Positions 32,098-44,230 of a stretch of DNA of 64,000 bases are shown here, piece by piece. Positions within the stretch are counted from its first letter, which is position 1; every line of letters starts with the position of its first letter. Source of the DNA: Taxillus chinensis. Taxonomy: Eukaryota; Streptophyta; Magnoliopsida; Santalales; Loranthaceae. The stretch is taken from positions 22,067,894 through 22,131,893 of the forward strand of contig CM042087.1 of NCBI GenBank assembly GCA_023512835.1, written 5' to 3'. The notes under the pieces were generated by a model, which worked only from the letters and a program-made list of their open reading frames with translations, was not told where the DNA came from and searched no databases. The translations under genes and the position numbers were made by a program.

Positions 32098-33560
32098 TTA
32101 CATTAAGGTACTATACTTGAAGATCATTGTTGCTACTTTCTCTCGAAGCTCCATTGTCTGCTCCATCGTATAGTTGGGGATGTTGTTCCAGTCTTCATCC
32201 ACCTTTATGAAAGACTTGATGAAGAAACAGACAAAAGCTCCACAGCTATCTCCATTGGGCAGTTGAGGCACCTGCTTCCTACTCCGGATAGCCGCTTTCA
32301 GTAGGAGCCAAAGGAGTTTGACCCATTTCTTCATAAAGCCCGGATTGCTTTACTGCTTCTGTCAGCTGAAGCCGTAATGGTTCCAATTGATTCTTTCTAA
32401 CTTTGTTATCCACAACTTGATGAGAATCAATTAAGAGTATCTGCTTTGACGGAATCAGAAAAACAATCAGCATAAAATGCGGCGTCTTGACTTGGTACGG
32501 GATGAGGACAGAAGAAAGATTTCTCCATGGTTTGTTATCCTCAGCAGTTCTGTCAATGAAGGTCCGGATGTGGGCTATGTCTGGAAGATAACTCTCAGAC
32601 CAACATGGCAAGACATCAGACAAGTGTCCGTCCTTGTATAGAGACGGAAACAGCCTCATCTCCATCTTTACTACCCGAGAGAAGTTGTCTATATCATCAG
32701 TGGTTAAGAGACCCTTCTCAGAATGTAGAGTTTGAATATCTTGAGATTAAAAGGGATAGATATCTGATAGACATCTTCGCTCGGCAGAAGACGTGGCATA
32801 CTTGGTCATTTCATTGAAAACACTTCCATCCGCATCATGTGGATCAAGTTCAGCGTATGATGGGAGGAAGGTGACAGCCACAGATGGAGACGTCAATGGA
32901 GGAGCTGCACTTGAGGAGCTAGGCTAAGAGAAATGCCTGCATTTGGAGATAAAAACTCCCAGAAGAAGTGTAGAGGCAGACCGCTTACCAGTAGGAGCGG
33001 AGGAAGTTGCAACGGGATCAAATGGCACTCTCTTCCCCGTTTTGGCAGATCGCCGGGGAGCGACAAAAGGACGAGCCATTATGTGAGCCAAATTCGCAAA
33101 TGAAGTAGACAGAGAATGCACGGAAGAGGCTACAAGATCCATCTTCTGCTCGATGGAAGTAGAGGAGTCAGTAAGCGCAGAAATGAGATGAACGCCAAGG
33201 GCATCAACCTTAGCTGCAATGGAAGCTATTTGAGTGTTTTGGGCTTGGGTGTGGCGGTCCAATTGTGCAGAGATCACAGCGTCGGAGTGGACCATGCCAA
33301 AAGATATGCGCCCAAGAGCAAATTTCAGTGCTTTGGAGGACTATCCTGCATGAAGAGTTGTATAAGTGCATTGGGTAGAGGAGTCAGCAGGAGGAGAGAG
33401 GGGTTGGTTATCAGTAGCAACATAGGGATCAACCAGAGCATCGAAGGCATCCGGGGTAGCAGATTTGCTTTGACCAGAGAGGTTAACAACGGGAATGGCT
33501 ATAGCAGGAGAAGAAGGCCCGACCTCAGTAGGGGAAGGAACCCGTGCTATCGAACTGACT
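32098..33560 (-). pseudogene. ORF2, inverted copy: linker, helical segment and ULP1/C48-like domain with the catalytic Cys intact
   Basis: On the minus strand from 33560 there is a linker (SSPAIAIPVVNLSGQS), the helical stretch IAAKVDALGVHLISALTDSS (about 33220-33160), then EMRLFPSLYKDGHLSDVLPC from 32662. Catalytic candidates: His in TPHFMLIVF (32479-32477), Asp in ILLIDSH 17 residues later (32428-32426), and Cys in NGDSCGAFVC (32244-32242) with a Gln seven residues before it. His-17-Asp equals the spacing in yeast Ulp1. A frameshift near 32290 separates the His/Asp block from the Cys block, and others lie upstream. The N-terminal module is missing: gypsy gag begins near 33561. ORF2 ends with MIFKYSTLM. 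Confidence 0.75.
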
Positions 33561-34310
33561 CCAAAAAGAACTCATCATAGAACACCTATAGGAAATCATC
33601 CCATAACATGTTCCCCACCTCATGGCGACCCGCCAAGCTTAACCACCACTCTAAGGCCTCTCCCTCCAGCTGCCAGATTGCCAGTCGAACCTTCTCTTCC
33701 TATGGTGGAAGAAGGACAGAGAACACATGCTCCACATGCCGCAACCACTGCTTTGCTGCGGCTGGGTCTCCACCTCCCTTGAACCTTGTAGGTTTTTCTT
33801 TCCTGAACCTGGCTGCCAAATCCTATGAAGCTCTTGACCAATGACACAAGTGTTGGCTCAGCTTCAGGCCCTGAGCGATACGATGCATGGGATGAGAGAT
33901 AGCAACGGTCAAGAGCTTCGGGAGGAGATAAGAGCAGAGATGGCTACTCAGCGAGGGATACCTCCTCCACCACCTCGGGAAAACATGTTCCACATGATGG
34001 GGAAATTCAGAAGAGAGCTTCAAAGGATTGGGCAGCCAAGTTCAGGAAAGAGAAACCTGCAAGGTTCAAGGGAGGTGGAAACCCAGCCGCAGCAGAGCAG
34101 TGGTTGCGGCATGTAGAGCATGTGTTCTTCGTTCTTCTTCCACCAGAGGAAGAGAAGGTTCGACTGGCAGTCTGGCAGCTAGAGGGAGAGGCCTTAGAGT
34201 GGTGGTTGAGCTTGGAGGGTCGCCATGAGGTGGGAAACATGTTGTGGGATGATTTCTTACAGGTGTTCTATGACGAGTTCTTTTCAGAGTCAGTTTGATG
34301 GCGCAAGAGG
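33561..34310. repeat. gag: Inverted repeat of gypsy gag (about 270-bp arms, 200-bp loop)
   Basis: The left arm (33561-33830, minus) and right arm (34035-34310, plus) both encode the same gag segment: RHVEHVF...LPPEEEKVRLAVWQLEGEALEWW...WDDFLQVFYDEFFSESV. The loop (33840-34030) encodes gag residues just upstream of the right arm (MTQVLAQLQALSDTMHGMRD, EIRAEMATQRGIPPPPP). The arms are clearly alike but not identical. A transcript across this would fold into a long hairpin. Confidence 0.8.
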
Positions 34311-34454
34311 AGATATCACCTCCCGCTAACCGTCTAGCTAAGAGTCCTTGCCCAACCACACCAATAACTAACTTTTCACCTCCCTAAAGACGAATCATTA
34401 CAATAAGGCACCTCACAACCTCAAATTCTCAAGACTAGGACACGGGTCCTCACA
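34311..34454 (-). repeat. Gypsy LTR 5'-end fragment
   Basis: The minus strand starts TGTGAGGACCCGTGTCC at 34454, matching the TGTAAGGACCCGT start of the G1/G2 LTRs, and continues for about 140 bp before joining gag sequence at 34310. The join of an LTR start to mid-gag is not a normal element structure and indicates rearrangement. Confidence 0.65.
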
Positions 34455-35398
34455 CGAAGACTTGTCGGGTGTAGAGTGACAATGTTGTAAAGTCGAAGCT
34501 CATAGGGTCAAAGCTTGCAGGGTCGAAGATTGGGAGACCCGTTGGAATGAAAAGATGATTAGCCAAGGTAGAATGCGATTGTGACTGACTCAAAACTGGA
34601 GATTTGAAAACTTGAATACTCGTAGATTGAAAAGTCAGTTGATCACAGGTACCTAGCTTCGAAGCCGAAGAGCAAAAGAATTGGAAGATCAATTCCCAAG
34701 GCTCGAAGGCTCAGAGTCTAAGATTCGAAGGTGAAGACTTGGAGGCAATAACATGTGTAGTTGGAGAAGTAACAACGAAGCTACGAGGCATACATCTTCG
34801 AGGCTGTGGCTAGTCGAAGGAGTGAAATGCGCTAAAGGTCATCGTTTAAGTAAGTTATCACTCAGATAACGTTTTTGAGCACGCTAAGTACTAGAAAACA
34901 CGTGACCGTGATCTTGGCTTAACATGTTTCAACAATGAAGATCAAAAGGTGAAACATGCTTAACCCTAGCATAAGGGTTTCATACTACGACCATCCTATA
35001 AATGCAAAGATATGCCTTACTTCAAGGGGCACTTCAGAATATTAGAGAATACAAGAAAGGTATCTAGAGCGATACAAAAGCTAGAGCCTACTGTATTGAA
35101 AGCATATAGTGGATTGGACACGGTGTAGGTACACCCTCACCACCATAGAGTAAATTACATTGATCGAATCACGTAAACTGTGTGTCTTTGTCTTTTACTT
35201 CCCATACATACTTGTTGTTAATCTGATATTGCATAAGACACTGAAATACCACCCAAAGAAGAACCACATACGTAGAATACCTCTGAGTATCATATTACTC
35301 TTAAAACTAAAGAAAATAATTTTAATTATACATATTCACCCCCCTCTTTGTATACACACACATACCCAGATGATCTTTCTTGGATCTTGGGAATATCA
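34455..35398 (+). repeat. LTR of a second family (copia-like), with TCGAAG-type motifs
   Basis: Aligns by eye with the inverted copy at 47031-48118. Shared ends are (T/C)GAAGACT...GGAATATCA. U3 (34480-34830) is dotted with TCGAAG/CTTCGA motifs. A TATA box lies in ATCCTATAAATGC (34993-35005), and the polypyrimidine TTCACCCCCCTCT lies near 35336-35348, as in many copia LTR ends. No target duplication is evident and no coding sequence is attached, so it may be a solo or truncated LTR. Confidence 0.68.
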
Positions 35399-35830
35399 AA
35401 GACTATACTGCACGTCCCTAAACCGCTTTATTACCGAAAAAGTATTTTTTAAATTTTTCAAAAATAAGCTCTGTGAGCGAATATATGTAATATATATGTG
35501 AAAATTATCAAAATGATAAGAAGATTAAGAAAATGAGGTTTGTGACCTGATCTAGGGTGTCATTTTAAAGGTCGAGTGTCGTTTGCTCGCTGTCAGCGGT
35601 CCAAATGCTGTTTTAACAATAACTTCCTCATTTGACCTCGAAATTGAGCGCGGCCGAAGGCATTGGTCGTAAAATTTAATTCTTTATCACCGAGACTAGA
35701 TTTTTAGCATTTGAAATCCTTTTTAAAGAAGTTATTGAAATACACTCTTCGAACCGACGGTCATGTCTCTTTATTTATATGTATAAAGTGATTAACAAAT
35801 AAAAAGAAGTGTATATCCTACCCGAACAAA
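35399..35830. other. Unassigned segment left of the hAT remnant
   Basis: No gene is visible. The stretch around 35525-35770 (GGGTGTCATTTTAAAGG, ATAACTTCCTCATTTGACC, GAAATTGAGCG) has the flavour of Tat/Ogre LTR sequence such as that near 54880-55000 in complement, but I could not fix boundaries. Confidence 0.35.
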
Positions 35831-37440
35831 ATGAGGTCCAACAAATTGCCTTTTATATTTGTAAAGAAGAAGGGATTTAGACAATTTATGTTAGTTGTGT
35901 GTCCTAAATTGATTCAAATCCCATCTCATTATATAATTACTAGGGATTGCTTGACTATTTTCATGGAAGAGAAGAGTAAATTGAGGATTACATTAAAAGG
36001 TCAACGAGTGTACCTAACCATAGACACATGGGCATCCACCCAAAATCTCAACTACATGTGTTTGTTGCATATTTTATCGTCTATGACTGGAAATTACACA
36101 AAAGAATTATAAACTTTTGTTTAGTTGAAAGTCATAAAGGTGAGAAGCTTGGTCAGGTTGTTGAGCTTTGTTTGCTTGAGTGAAACTTACAACATTTTCT
36201 TTGTGTAATTGTTGACAATGCAAGCTCCAACAATTTACTTGTTAATTTTTTTAAGAAAAAAAACCAAAAGTAGAAAGGGTATTGTATTGGAACGTGATTT
36301 TCTTGCATGTTAAGTGTTGTGCACATATATTGAACCTTATTGTTTGTGATGGTTTAAAGGAGCATGATGATTCCATTGTTAGGGTGTGCAATGTTATTCG
36401 GTATGTGCGTTCATTGCCATCTAGATTGAGTGTTTCCAAACTTTGTGCTAAAAAAAAAAAAACAAATTTCTTATTCTAAGGGGCTTTGCTTGGATGTTCC
36501 CACTAGATGGAACTCCATATTTGAGATGACTAATGTAATTGAAAAATATCAAAAGATTTTTGAGAAATTGGAAGATGAATACCCAAACTTTTTGTCTACA
36601 GTGGGATATGACATTAATGAAGAAGGAGGTGAAGGGAAAGAAAGTGCTCCAACTCATTTTGATTGGGAAAGAGTAAGAATGTTCATTCAATTTCTACAAC
36701 TCTTTAAAGATGCAATTTTGAAGTTCTCTAGTTCTTTGCATGTTACGTGTAATATCTTTTCTGAAGAGCTTGTGATACTTTAAGCTGAAATTAATGTCAT
36801 ATGTGCAAGTGATGATGTTTATTTGAAATCTATGGCAATGAGGATGAAAACCAAATTTGAAAAGTAATGAGGGAATGTTGATAAGATGAATCTTTTGTTA
36901 TTCATTGGTGTTGTATTAGATTCGATATACAAATTGAGGTTTGTGAGCTTTTGTTTTTCGATGTAATTTGAGAGTGATAAAGTTATAGAAATGACAATAA
37001 AAGTTAAAGATGCTTTGATTAGGTTGTATGGATAGTATGCTAACAATCAAGCTTGTTGTGGAATGCAAGTTCCAACTTTATGTGAAGACTCATCTTTACC
37101 TTCAACCCAACCAAATGTTGTGCGTTTAAACTTGGCATCCCAATTTAGGAACCACTTGGAGGAGCAAGATGTTTTCAATATCAAAACCGACGTGGGCAAG
37201 TACTTAGGCGAAGCTCGTGAACCTCAAAATGATAATTTTCATCTTTTAGGTTGGTGGAAAATCAATTTTTTTAGGTTTCACGTCCTCTCCCAAGTGGCAC
37301 GAGATATTTTGGTAATACTTATATCGGCTGTTACATTTGTGCCTGCATTTAGCACAGGGGGCTGTGTTTTTGACTCTTTTAGGAGTTCTTTATCACCATG
37401 TATGGTAGAGGCCTTAATATATGCACAAAATTGGCTTTAA
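35831..37440 (+). pseudogene. hAT-family transposase remnant (zinc-finger BED/RICESLEEPER type)
   Basis: Frames in series read LPFIFV...GFRQFMLVVCPK, then TIDTWASTQNLNYM (first catalytic Asp in DTW), a VDNASSN-like block in another frame near 36210, CCAHILNLIVCDGLKEHDD (36305-36370), SKGLCLDVPTRWNSIFEMTN (36475-36530) and, at the end, the hAT C-terminal dimerisation region: LGWWKINFFRFHVLSQVARD and FSTGGCVFDSFRSSL, VEALIYAQNWL. Order and motifs match plant hAT transposases. Frameshifts and stops (about 36110, 36475, 36783) inactivate it. Terminal inverted repeats were not found. Confidence 0.85.
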
Positions 37441-39600
37441 GATTCATTACTCCTATTAACCTCCAAGCTTCGATGCGTGGAATTGAGAAAATGGATAACA
37501 TCAACTCAGATATGTGTTTACTTTTAAAAAATCATTATTAGTATTTGGTAAGGTATCTATATTTATTTCTATTTATATTTTCTTATTTTTTTTTCTTCAC
37601 TTTTAGAAGGGAATGATGAATTAATAATTATTAATTATTGAATTGATGATAGAGGATGTGAGGTAAGACATAAGATTAAGTAGTTTAGTTATTATTACAA
37701 GTCTGGATTCTGTTTGCTGCATATTCTGGCCACTTTGGAGACCAATAGATTATATTTTTCTGTTCATAGTTGGATTACCAAACTGAAGAAAAATTTGAGA
37801 ACAGAAGCTGCTCAAGTTTTGGGTATATTCAAATTGCAGTTTTAGTTACTTATATGTATTCATATTTCTGTATTGTTTTAAACTTGTTTGTTTACACTTC
37901 TTTCTAATTTTCTTTCATTGTTAGGGGCTGCTTGATGTTTTTCAATGACTGTCTAATTGGTTTAATGTGTTTTTCTTACCTTGGGATGAAGTCTTATTGT
38001 GGCAGACAATTGCACTCCCAATGAAGACAATTGCATACACAGTTTCACTTATTGATTACGGGAAGGAAGCGGAGGATCATCTCTCAAAAGCCGTAAGTGA
38101 GAACTCATATTACTCTTGTTGATTTAGTCTGGTTGAACCGCTTAAGTCTTCATCGGAGGACCATGAATTGAAATGACAGTTTTATTCACCAGGTTAAATG
38201 AATCCATCTATTACAGATGCTTGGTCATGCTTAGGTAAAAAATATATTTACATAATTTGTCAGGAGCTTTACACAAAAATATATTACAAATATAGAGCTC
38301 TGAGCTTTTGTCCAATAAAACAAGTCAACGAATTCACACATCACAATTAACATCTACTGAATTAGTGATCTATTAATTAGATATTTCTCGGGTTTTGTTT
38401 TCTACACATGAATTAATACATTAAAATTCAGCACCTTGTTTGAGATTGGGCCTTGTGCAAGATAGGGCTTTCATTACATAAATGGTGGAAATCATGAGCA
38501 ACCTGAGTATCCATTCCTGAAACACCACAGTTAATGTTGATTATGCGAATCATTCTTTTCCTGTTCTGTGCCGTTGCTTAATTGCTGGTTTTATTTCTCG
38601 TGTTCAATTTATATGTGAATCTATTAATAAATCCCTTACTGTCTGCAAGGGAATGGGGAGAAGGCATTGAATGTCTTTAACTGTACTGTTCTTTTCCTGT
38701 TCTGTGTCGTTGCTCAATTGCTGGTTTTATTTCTCGTGTTCAGTTCATATGTATCTATTACTAAATCCCTTACTATCTGCAAGGGAACGGGGAGAAGCCA
38801 TTGAATGTCTTTAACTGCATGACTCATAGGGGCTGCTATATTTCTTTACTCTTTCTTTGGATGCCTTTTGATACATTTTCTGCACTAAAAAAACTCTCAA
38901 TTGCTTTCCATTTTCTAATTGCACCTTTTTTTTTCTCATGTTTCTTATAGACTGTTTCAGTGAAAGTTATAAGAACAATAAGTAAGCGAAGTAGCCAGAC
39001 TGAGGTGTTTGCAACATGTGATAGACTGCTTTGTAGTGTTTGCAACATGTGATAGACTGTTTAGTGGTTTGCAACACGATGCCGCAACAAAAAGGGACTT
39101 ATAGTTATGGACATACAACATTATTGTCTTTGTATATTTTTTGTTGGAGATTTAGCTTTTGATATTGCAGATTATTTTTGTTACCTTTCATTTTATATTA
39201 TCATTATTGATTTGTTTTCTTTACACGTCATTTTAGGTGAAATTGAACCAACCCTGATTGGGTGTGCAGCAAAATTGTTTTGTATTTAAAAAGGTTTTTA
39301 AAATTTTTATTTGAATATTAATTTTTTTTATATTTACTTTATGGGTTGCTGTTATTATTATTATTTTAATATTTTAATATTTATTTTCCTGTTTAAATTT
39401 AAAAATTAATTTAAACAGAAAAGCTGACCAAAAAATTATAAATCAAATCAAATTCAAAACTAATAATTTTTTATATTTGTTATTTGATTTTAGTTTGATA
39501 ATTTCCTAAAAGCATTAGATTCGATTTAAAATATTATATAAATCAAGATACACATACCCAAAAAGAACAGTGCTAGATATAATCGGCGTTGCGACATTTT
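37441..39600. other. AT-rich spacer with a 136-bp tandem duplication
   Basis: No sustained coding frame. Two copies of a segment beginning CCTGTTCTGTGYCGTTGCT lie at about 38555-38690 and 38691-38818 (period about 136 bp), each containing CTGCAAGGGAAYGGGGAGAAG. A shorter direct repeat, TTGCAACATGTGATAGACTG, occurs at about 39010 and 39040. A short frame near 38000-38090 (IALPMKTIAYTVSLIDYGKE) might be an exon relic, but I do not recognise it. Confidence 0.55.
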
Positions 39601-39619
39601 TTTTTTTACGATTTGGTGT

Positions 39620-39850
39620 GCTTTCGGATCATTGCTCGAGCAGGGACTTGAGTAGGGGCTTAAGCCACCATGCTTGAGGCTTCCCCTCGCTCTAGCCCTT
39701 GCTCTCGGCCCGGCGAGGTTGCTCAAGCCCTTGCTCGAGACCGCCTCGAGCAAGCCTCCAATAGAGTGGCTCGAGCTCATAAGCTCAAGCCTATGCCCCT
39801 CGCGAGCCGGGTTTCGAGCAAGTCTCGGGCCGGTCGCCAACGCATTGAGT
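39620..39850. repeat. GC-rich CTCGAGC/CTTGCTC repeat patch in AT-rich DNA
   Basis: A 230-bp block of interspersed GCTCGAGC, CTTGCTCG and CTCAAGC words contrasts sharply with the AT-rich surroundings. Both strands have short open frames only because of the composition. The origin is unclear; a transposon fragment is most likely. Confidence 0.4.
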
Positions 39851-40469
39851 AAAAGCTTGATCATATCTCTCATGGCTATATTTACGGGTTTTTGGGTTTT
39901 ATAATTTTTTTAAATTTAGAGCCAGCTCATAGCTCAAGCCAATTCAGTCCCCTCTTGAGTAAACTTGATCATCTCTCAGGCTATATCTTTTGCCCCAATT
40001 TAATTGATGAAAACGCATTTTGCGCACAATGATCTGATTTAAGTCTATTTTTTTATTTATAGGTATCGACGAGATGCACGACTTTCAAATATCCGTATGA
40101 GAGTTTGTCACTCAAATTTTCAAAAAACATACTCTTTTATCTATAAATTCATATCTTATGCCATATTCTTCTTTCGCCCGATCAAATATACTGTTCCTTC
40201 TTACCTAGTTTTTTTTTTCTATCACGATTGCCAAACATAACCGAAACACAACACCCGTTACATTTTAGACTTTTTCGCCAAAACATACACCACAACCAAG
40301 ATCCATATCCGGTATCTTCCTCCCCACGTCATGCCACACCACACAGGCCCGCCCACGTGCTGCACACGTGTCTTCAGAAAGCAAATTAAAGTCGGCCTCG
40401 AGCATTCCATCGTTCTTTCCCTTCATCTTCTTCCCCGCCGCGGAAAACGAAAACAAACAGAACCATACG

Positions 40470-40476
40470 CACACAG

Positions 40477-40522
<46 letters not shown>

Positions 40523-40558
40523 GAGAAGATAAGAGAGGGTTGGTAATAGTAGGAAGGA
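40470..40558 (+). promoter_or_regulatory. Core promoter and leader of the DnaJ gene
   Basis: A TATATATATATA run at about 40478-40490 lies ~70-80 bp before the start codon, followed by a (GA)n/AG-rich leader (40491-40540) and GGTAGGAAGGA-type purine sequence up to ATG. GA-rich 5' leaders are common in plant genes. The transcription start is not determined. Confidence 0.55.
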
Positions 40559-43209
40559 ATGGGGGTGGATTACTACAACATACTGAAAGTGAATAGAAGC
40601 GCGAGCGAGGAGGACCTGAAGAAGGCGTACAGGAGGCTGGCCATGATCTGGCACCCCGACAAGAACCCCACCAACAAGTCCGAGGCGGAGGCCAAGTTCA
40701 AACGCATCTCCGAGGCCTACGACGTCCTCAGCGACCCCCAGAAGCGTCAGATCTACGATCTCTACGGCGAGGAGGCCCTCAAGTCCGGCCAGGTCCCCCC
40801 TCCTCCCCCCGCCTCCTCATCCTCCTCCTCCTCCTCCTGGACTCATCACCACCGCCACCACCACCCTAATCCCTCCTTCCGCTTCAGGCCTCGCGACGCC
40901 GATGACATTTACGCCGAGCTCTTCGGATCAGAGGCCTCCTCCGCCTCCGCCGCTGCCAGGAGCCGCACCTTTAGGGATTTCAGGACTTCCAATGGAGATT
41001 TCGGCGGTGCTTCGCAGCATCAGCCGCCGCCGCCGTCCGAGCCGCCCAGGAAGGTTCCTGCGGTGGAGCGGATGCTGCTTTGTAGCCTAGAGGATCTGTA
41101 CAAGGGGGCCAAGAAGAAGATGAAGATTTCTAGAAACATCGTCGGTGCTTCTGGGTATTCAAGTTACACCGTTTAATTTATTTTATAATTAATATATGGA
41201 TTAATACCGTCTCTTTTGTGTTGTTACTCGATGGAATGCTAAGAAGACATTGATTGGCAAGTCAGGGTACTTAAACTTTTTTTTTTTGTGGTTGGTTGCT
41301 AATAACGTGTGTAAATACTGGAACTTGGGTGGATTTGCGTTGAGTCTTTTTATAGGACTTGGGATAGAATAGATATGATGATTTTAGATAAGTTGGTGGG
41401 GAACAAAGACCTATATAGATAGTTATGATTTTTATTATATTTATTTTATGTGGTTGGCTAGTTCTGAGACATTTTTTATGCAATGACTGTTACTTGCGAG
41501 CAGAATAGCATCACTAAGAATGTGCTTGCGTAAGATTTTGACAGCGATGAACTGTTTGTTTCTATTCTTGCAATGGCAACACAATTTCCATGAAAAGTAA
41601 ACGAAGTGAAATTGTATTTCTGCTACAATTTCACTTTGAATCAGAGGCGCTTTGTATTTGGGTTTACATTTCAAGAGGTAATTTTTTTTTTCCCCAAGTT
41701 TTCCTGTGAAGAAAATGTTTCCTAAGTTGGGCTTTGAATCAGACACAAAATTTCATTTCCATTCAATGTTGGGAGTCGAACAGGCATTTCATTGCTATCA
41801 GCATCTGCCCCTTTTTTCTTCAAGTTTTTGTTTAGATCTTATTGGTATGAATTTAGTTATGAGATTCTAAACAGGCTGTCTGATTTGTATGTTTGGTTAG
41901 TGTGAAATCCAACAATAGGCATTGCCTTCCTAAGCATAAATTAAACACGTACAAGTTATTGGTTAATAATCATGGTGTTGACCTAATATACCAGTTCTCA
42001 AACTAGCAAAAGTATGAACGTATTATGAAGAACTACTTTATTAATATTTATGTCTAGTTGTGTCCCATTGCAATTTCCAGCTATATTCTTTCTTGTGTTG
42101 TTGCAGTTTGCACATTCTTTTCTGAATCTACATCCTTACATCTGTTTCATTTTATTTTTATTGCATCATTCCATGTTGCTATGTTTCGATACATCAGATC
42201 TCATAGTAAGTGCAGTTTTTAGGAATGATGATCCTTATGCATCGATGTGGAAAGATACCTGCCTTTTGTTTCAACTACTGTAATTGGTGGCTTCTAGGCA
42301 CCATTTTGCAATAAAGTTTGGATCAGTCTGAAATTCTTACCTTACCTCAAGTAATGCACTGATATTTTTTTTATTTTTGCAAGGAACACCATTAACGGTT
42401 GAGAAATGGAATTTGCACCTTTCCTTAACTAGATTCAGATAGCTCATTAATGTGATCAACGTTGTATGAAAATATTTCCAGATCTATAGTAAATGTGCAG
42501 AAGATTTCACAATATGTTCAGTATAAGGTAAAAGAGAAACCAATACTATCAGACCAAGAGGCTTTACCTTCACATCTTATAGAATGGTTTCATGTGTTTA
42601 GCCGTTGTGGATAAAAGGAGTTTCATATAATTCATATAAAAGGAGTCTCTTAATTTGAATGATTATGACATAGTATTAACTATGTTCTGGGCAAGCTACT
42701 TTTGCTTCTTTTTTTGTTGTTTTTTTGTTTTTTTGCCCTTAATGCACTGATTTATAATTTGAAGGAAGGGTCAGAATGCTGAAGAGATCTTAACTATTGA
42801 TATAAAACCTGGTTGGAAGAAAGGCACGAAGATTACTTTTCCAGAGAAGGGTAATCAGGAGCCTGGTGTCATTCCTGCAGATCTTATCTTTGTTGTGCAA
42901 GAGAAACCTCATGCTGTTTACTTGAGGGATGGTAATAATCTGGTGTTCAATCAGGATATAACACTGTTGGAAGCCCTTACTGGAAAGACCATTGAACTGA
43001 CAGCCTTGGATGGAAGAACTCTTACTGCCCAGGTGACTGAGATTGTTAGACCTGGTTATGAGATGGTGATTGCTAATGAAGGAATGCCAGTCTCGAAGGA
43101 ACCAAGGAGGAAGGGAAACCTCATAATCAAGTTTGATGTCAAGTACCCCTCAAGGCTCAACGCAGAACAGAAATCTGACCTAAAAAGAGTTCTGGGAGGA
43201 ATTTCTTGA
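40559..43209 (+). CDS. DnaJ/HSP40 co-chaperone, class B (type II), two exons
   Basis: Exon 1 is 40559-41154 and exon 2 is 42765-43209, giving 346 residues. It starts [20 protein letters not shown], an N-terminal J domain of about 70 residues with the Hsp70-activating HPD in IWHPDKNP. Next comes a low-complexity Pro/Ser/His region (about 80-105) where the G/F region normally lies, a [12 protein letters not shown] motif, and two C-terminal substrate-binding domains ([52 protein letters not shown]). There is no CXXCXGXG zinc finger, so it is class B. The junction GG|GTATTC...TTGAAG|G restores the frame ([13 protein letters not shown]) and fits the family. It recruits Hsp70 and delivers unfolded clients, probably in the cytosol or nucleus since no targeting signal is seen. 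It is the only apparently intact host gene here. Confidence 0.93.
41155..42764 (+). other. Intron of the DnaJ gene (1610 bp)
   Basis: Donor GTATTC after ...GCTTCTGG; acceptor ...TTTATAATTTGAAG before GAAGGGTCAG, preceded by a T-rich tract (42708-42737). AT-rich throughout with no transposon coding sequence. The alternative AG at 42768 would put a stop codon in exon 2, so 42764 was chosen. Confidence 0.82.
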
Positions 43210-44230
43210 TGGTTTCAAATTTCGTTGTCTGGGTTAATTATATCAGCACAGAGACTGCAACTGCTGTTGGATGTATATATTGTGTGTTGTGAAGGAAGTT
43301 AGTGAGCACTAGGAATTAAGTTTTTGAAGGTTGGATGGGGAATTGGGAGTCAGAAGTGTTCAATTCCTTCAAGTCTATTGTTTGCACACTGATGACAGGT
43401 GAAGACTGACAATAGTGAGTTTCAACATCTGATTGTTTAGATGGAATGCCCTGAGTGTTTTTTTTACCCCTTTTGCTATTTTACATTTGATGGGGTGTTA
43501 TTTGCAGGGAAATTAAAATTGTTTTACGTGCAATAGGAGTTCATCCTGCAGATTCAGTTCCTTGCATTAAAGGGATGCATTTATTACCCAACAAAATCAA
43601 TCCGGAACTGCAGTGTTCTTGCCTCTTGGTAGAGATTTTATGCTTGGCAGGTTAAAATCAACTTGCCTCTTGGTAATGGATGCATTTGTTTCTTTTTTGT
43701 ATCAAACCAAAGGGGCATTTCTATACAAAGTGTTATAAATACTGATTTTCTTGGAAATTTTGGAGAAGTGGTAGCTAACAAAACAGACATCGCGATGATT
43801 TATAGACATTTGAAAATTTCTGTTGGACTTATTGTTGAAGATTGAACCTGTCATCCCAATGCTCAATAATTTGTGGTAGCCGCCTACGTTTGTGTTGTAT
43901 CAAGATTGTAACCTTTTTGGTACACTACTGAACACATATATAGCTGATTTATATTGGAAATGGAATTATGTTTTACTTTCTTACACGGATGCGTGATTGA
44001 ACTATTTATTTTGTGAAGAGGGATGTTTCTTTGGGCCTGTGATCTATTATTTTGGTCTATACGGCGCCCGTAATAAGTTGTGAAATGTAGAAGAGGCAAC
44101 TGAGTTAGGGAAGCAGTCGTGCTCTGATCCCTGCGATCAGATCTTTATAGAAACGCAGGCCTGCTTTGAGTTCAGTTCCCTTCCCAAATAAAACCCAAGT
44201 TGGTTTTTGTGGAAACTGATGAGCCAGTTG
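43210..44230 (+). other. DnaJ 3' untranslated and downstream region
   Basis: No further coding exons were recognised. A poly(A)-type signal (AATAAA) is visible at 44187-44193, and the sequence between the stop and 43450 is typical T-rich plant 3' UTR. The exact transcript end cannot be told from sequence alone. Confidence 0.45.

Noticed and set aside
37990..38100. Possible exon (ALPMKTIAYTVSLIDYGKE)
   Set aside because: Only about 35 codons, no recognised family and no partner exons; noted under the spacer entry only.
40265..40654. Minus-strand frame of 129 codons over the DnaJ promoter
   Set aside because: Antisense to a TATA/GA-rich promoter and exon 1; encodes a Leu-Ser repeat from the (GA)n tract.
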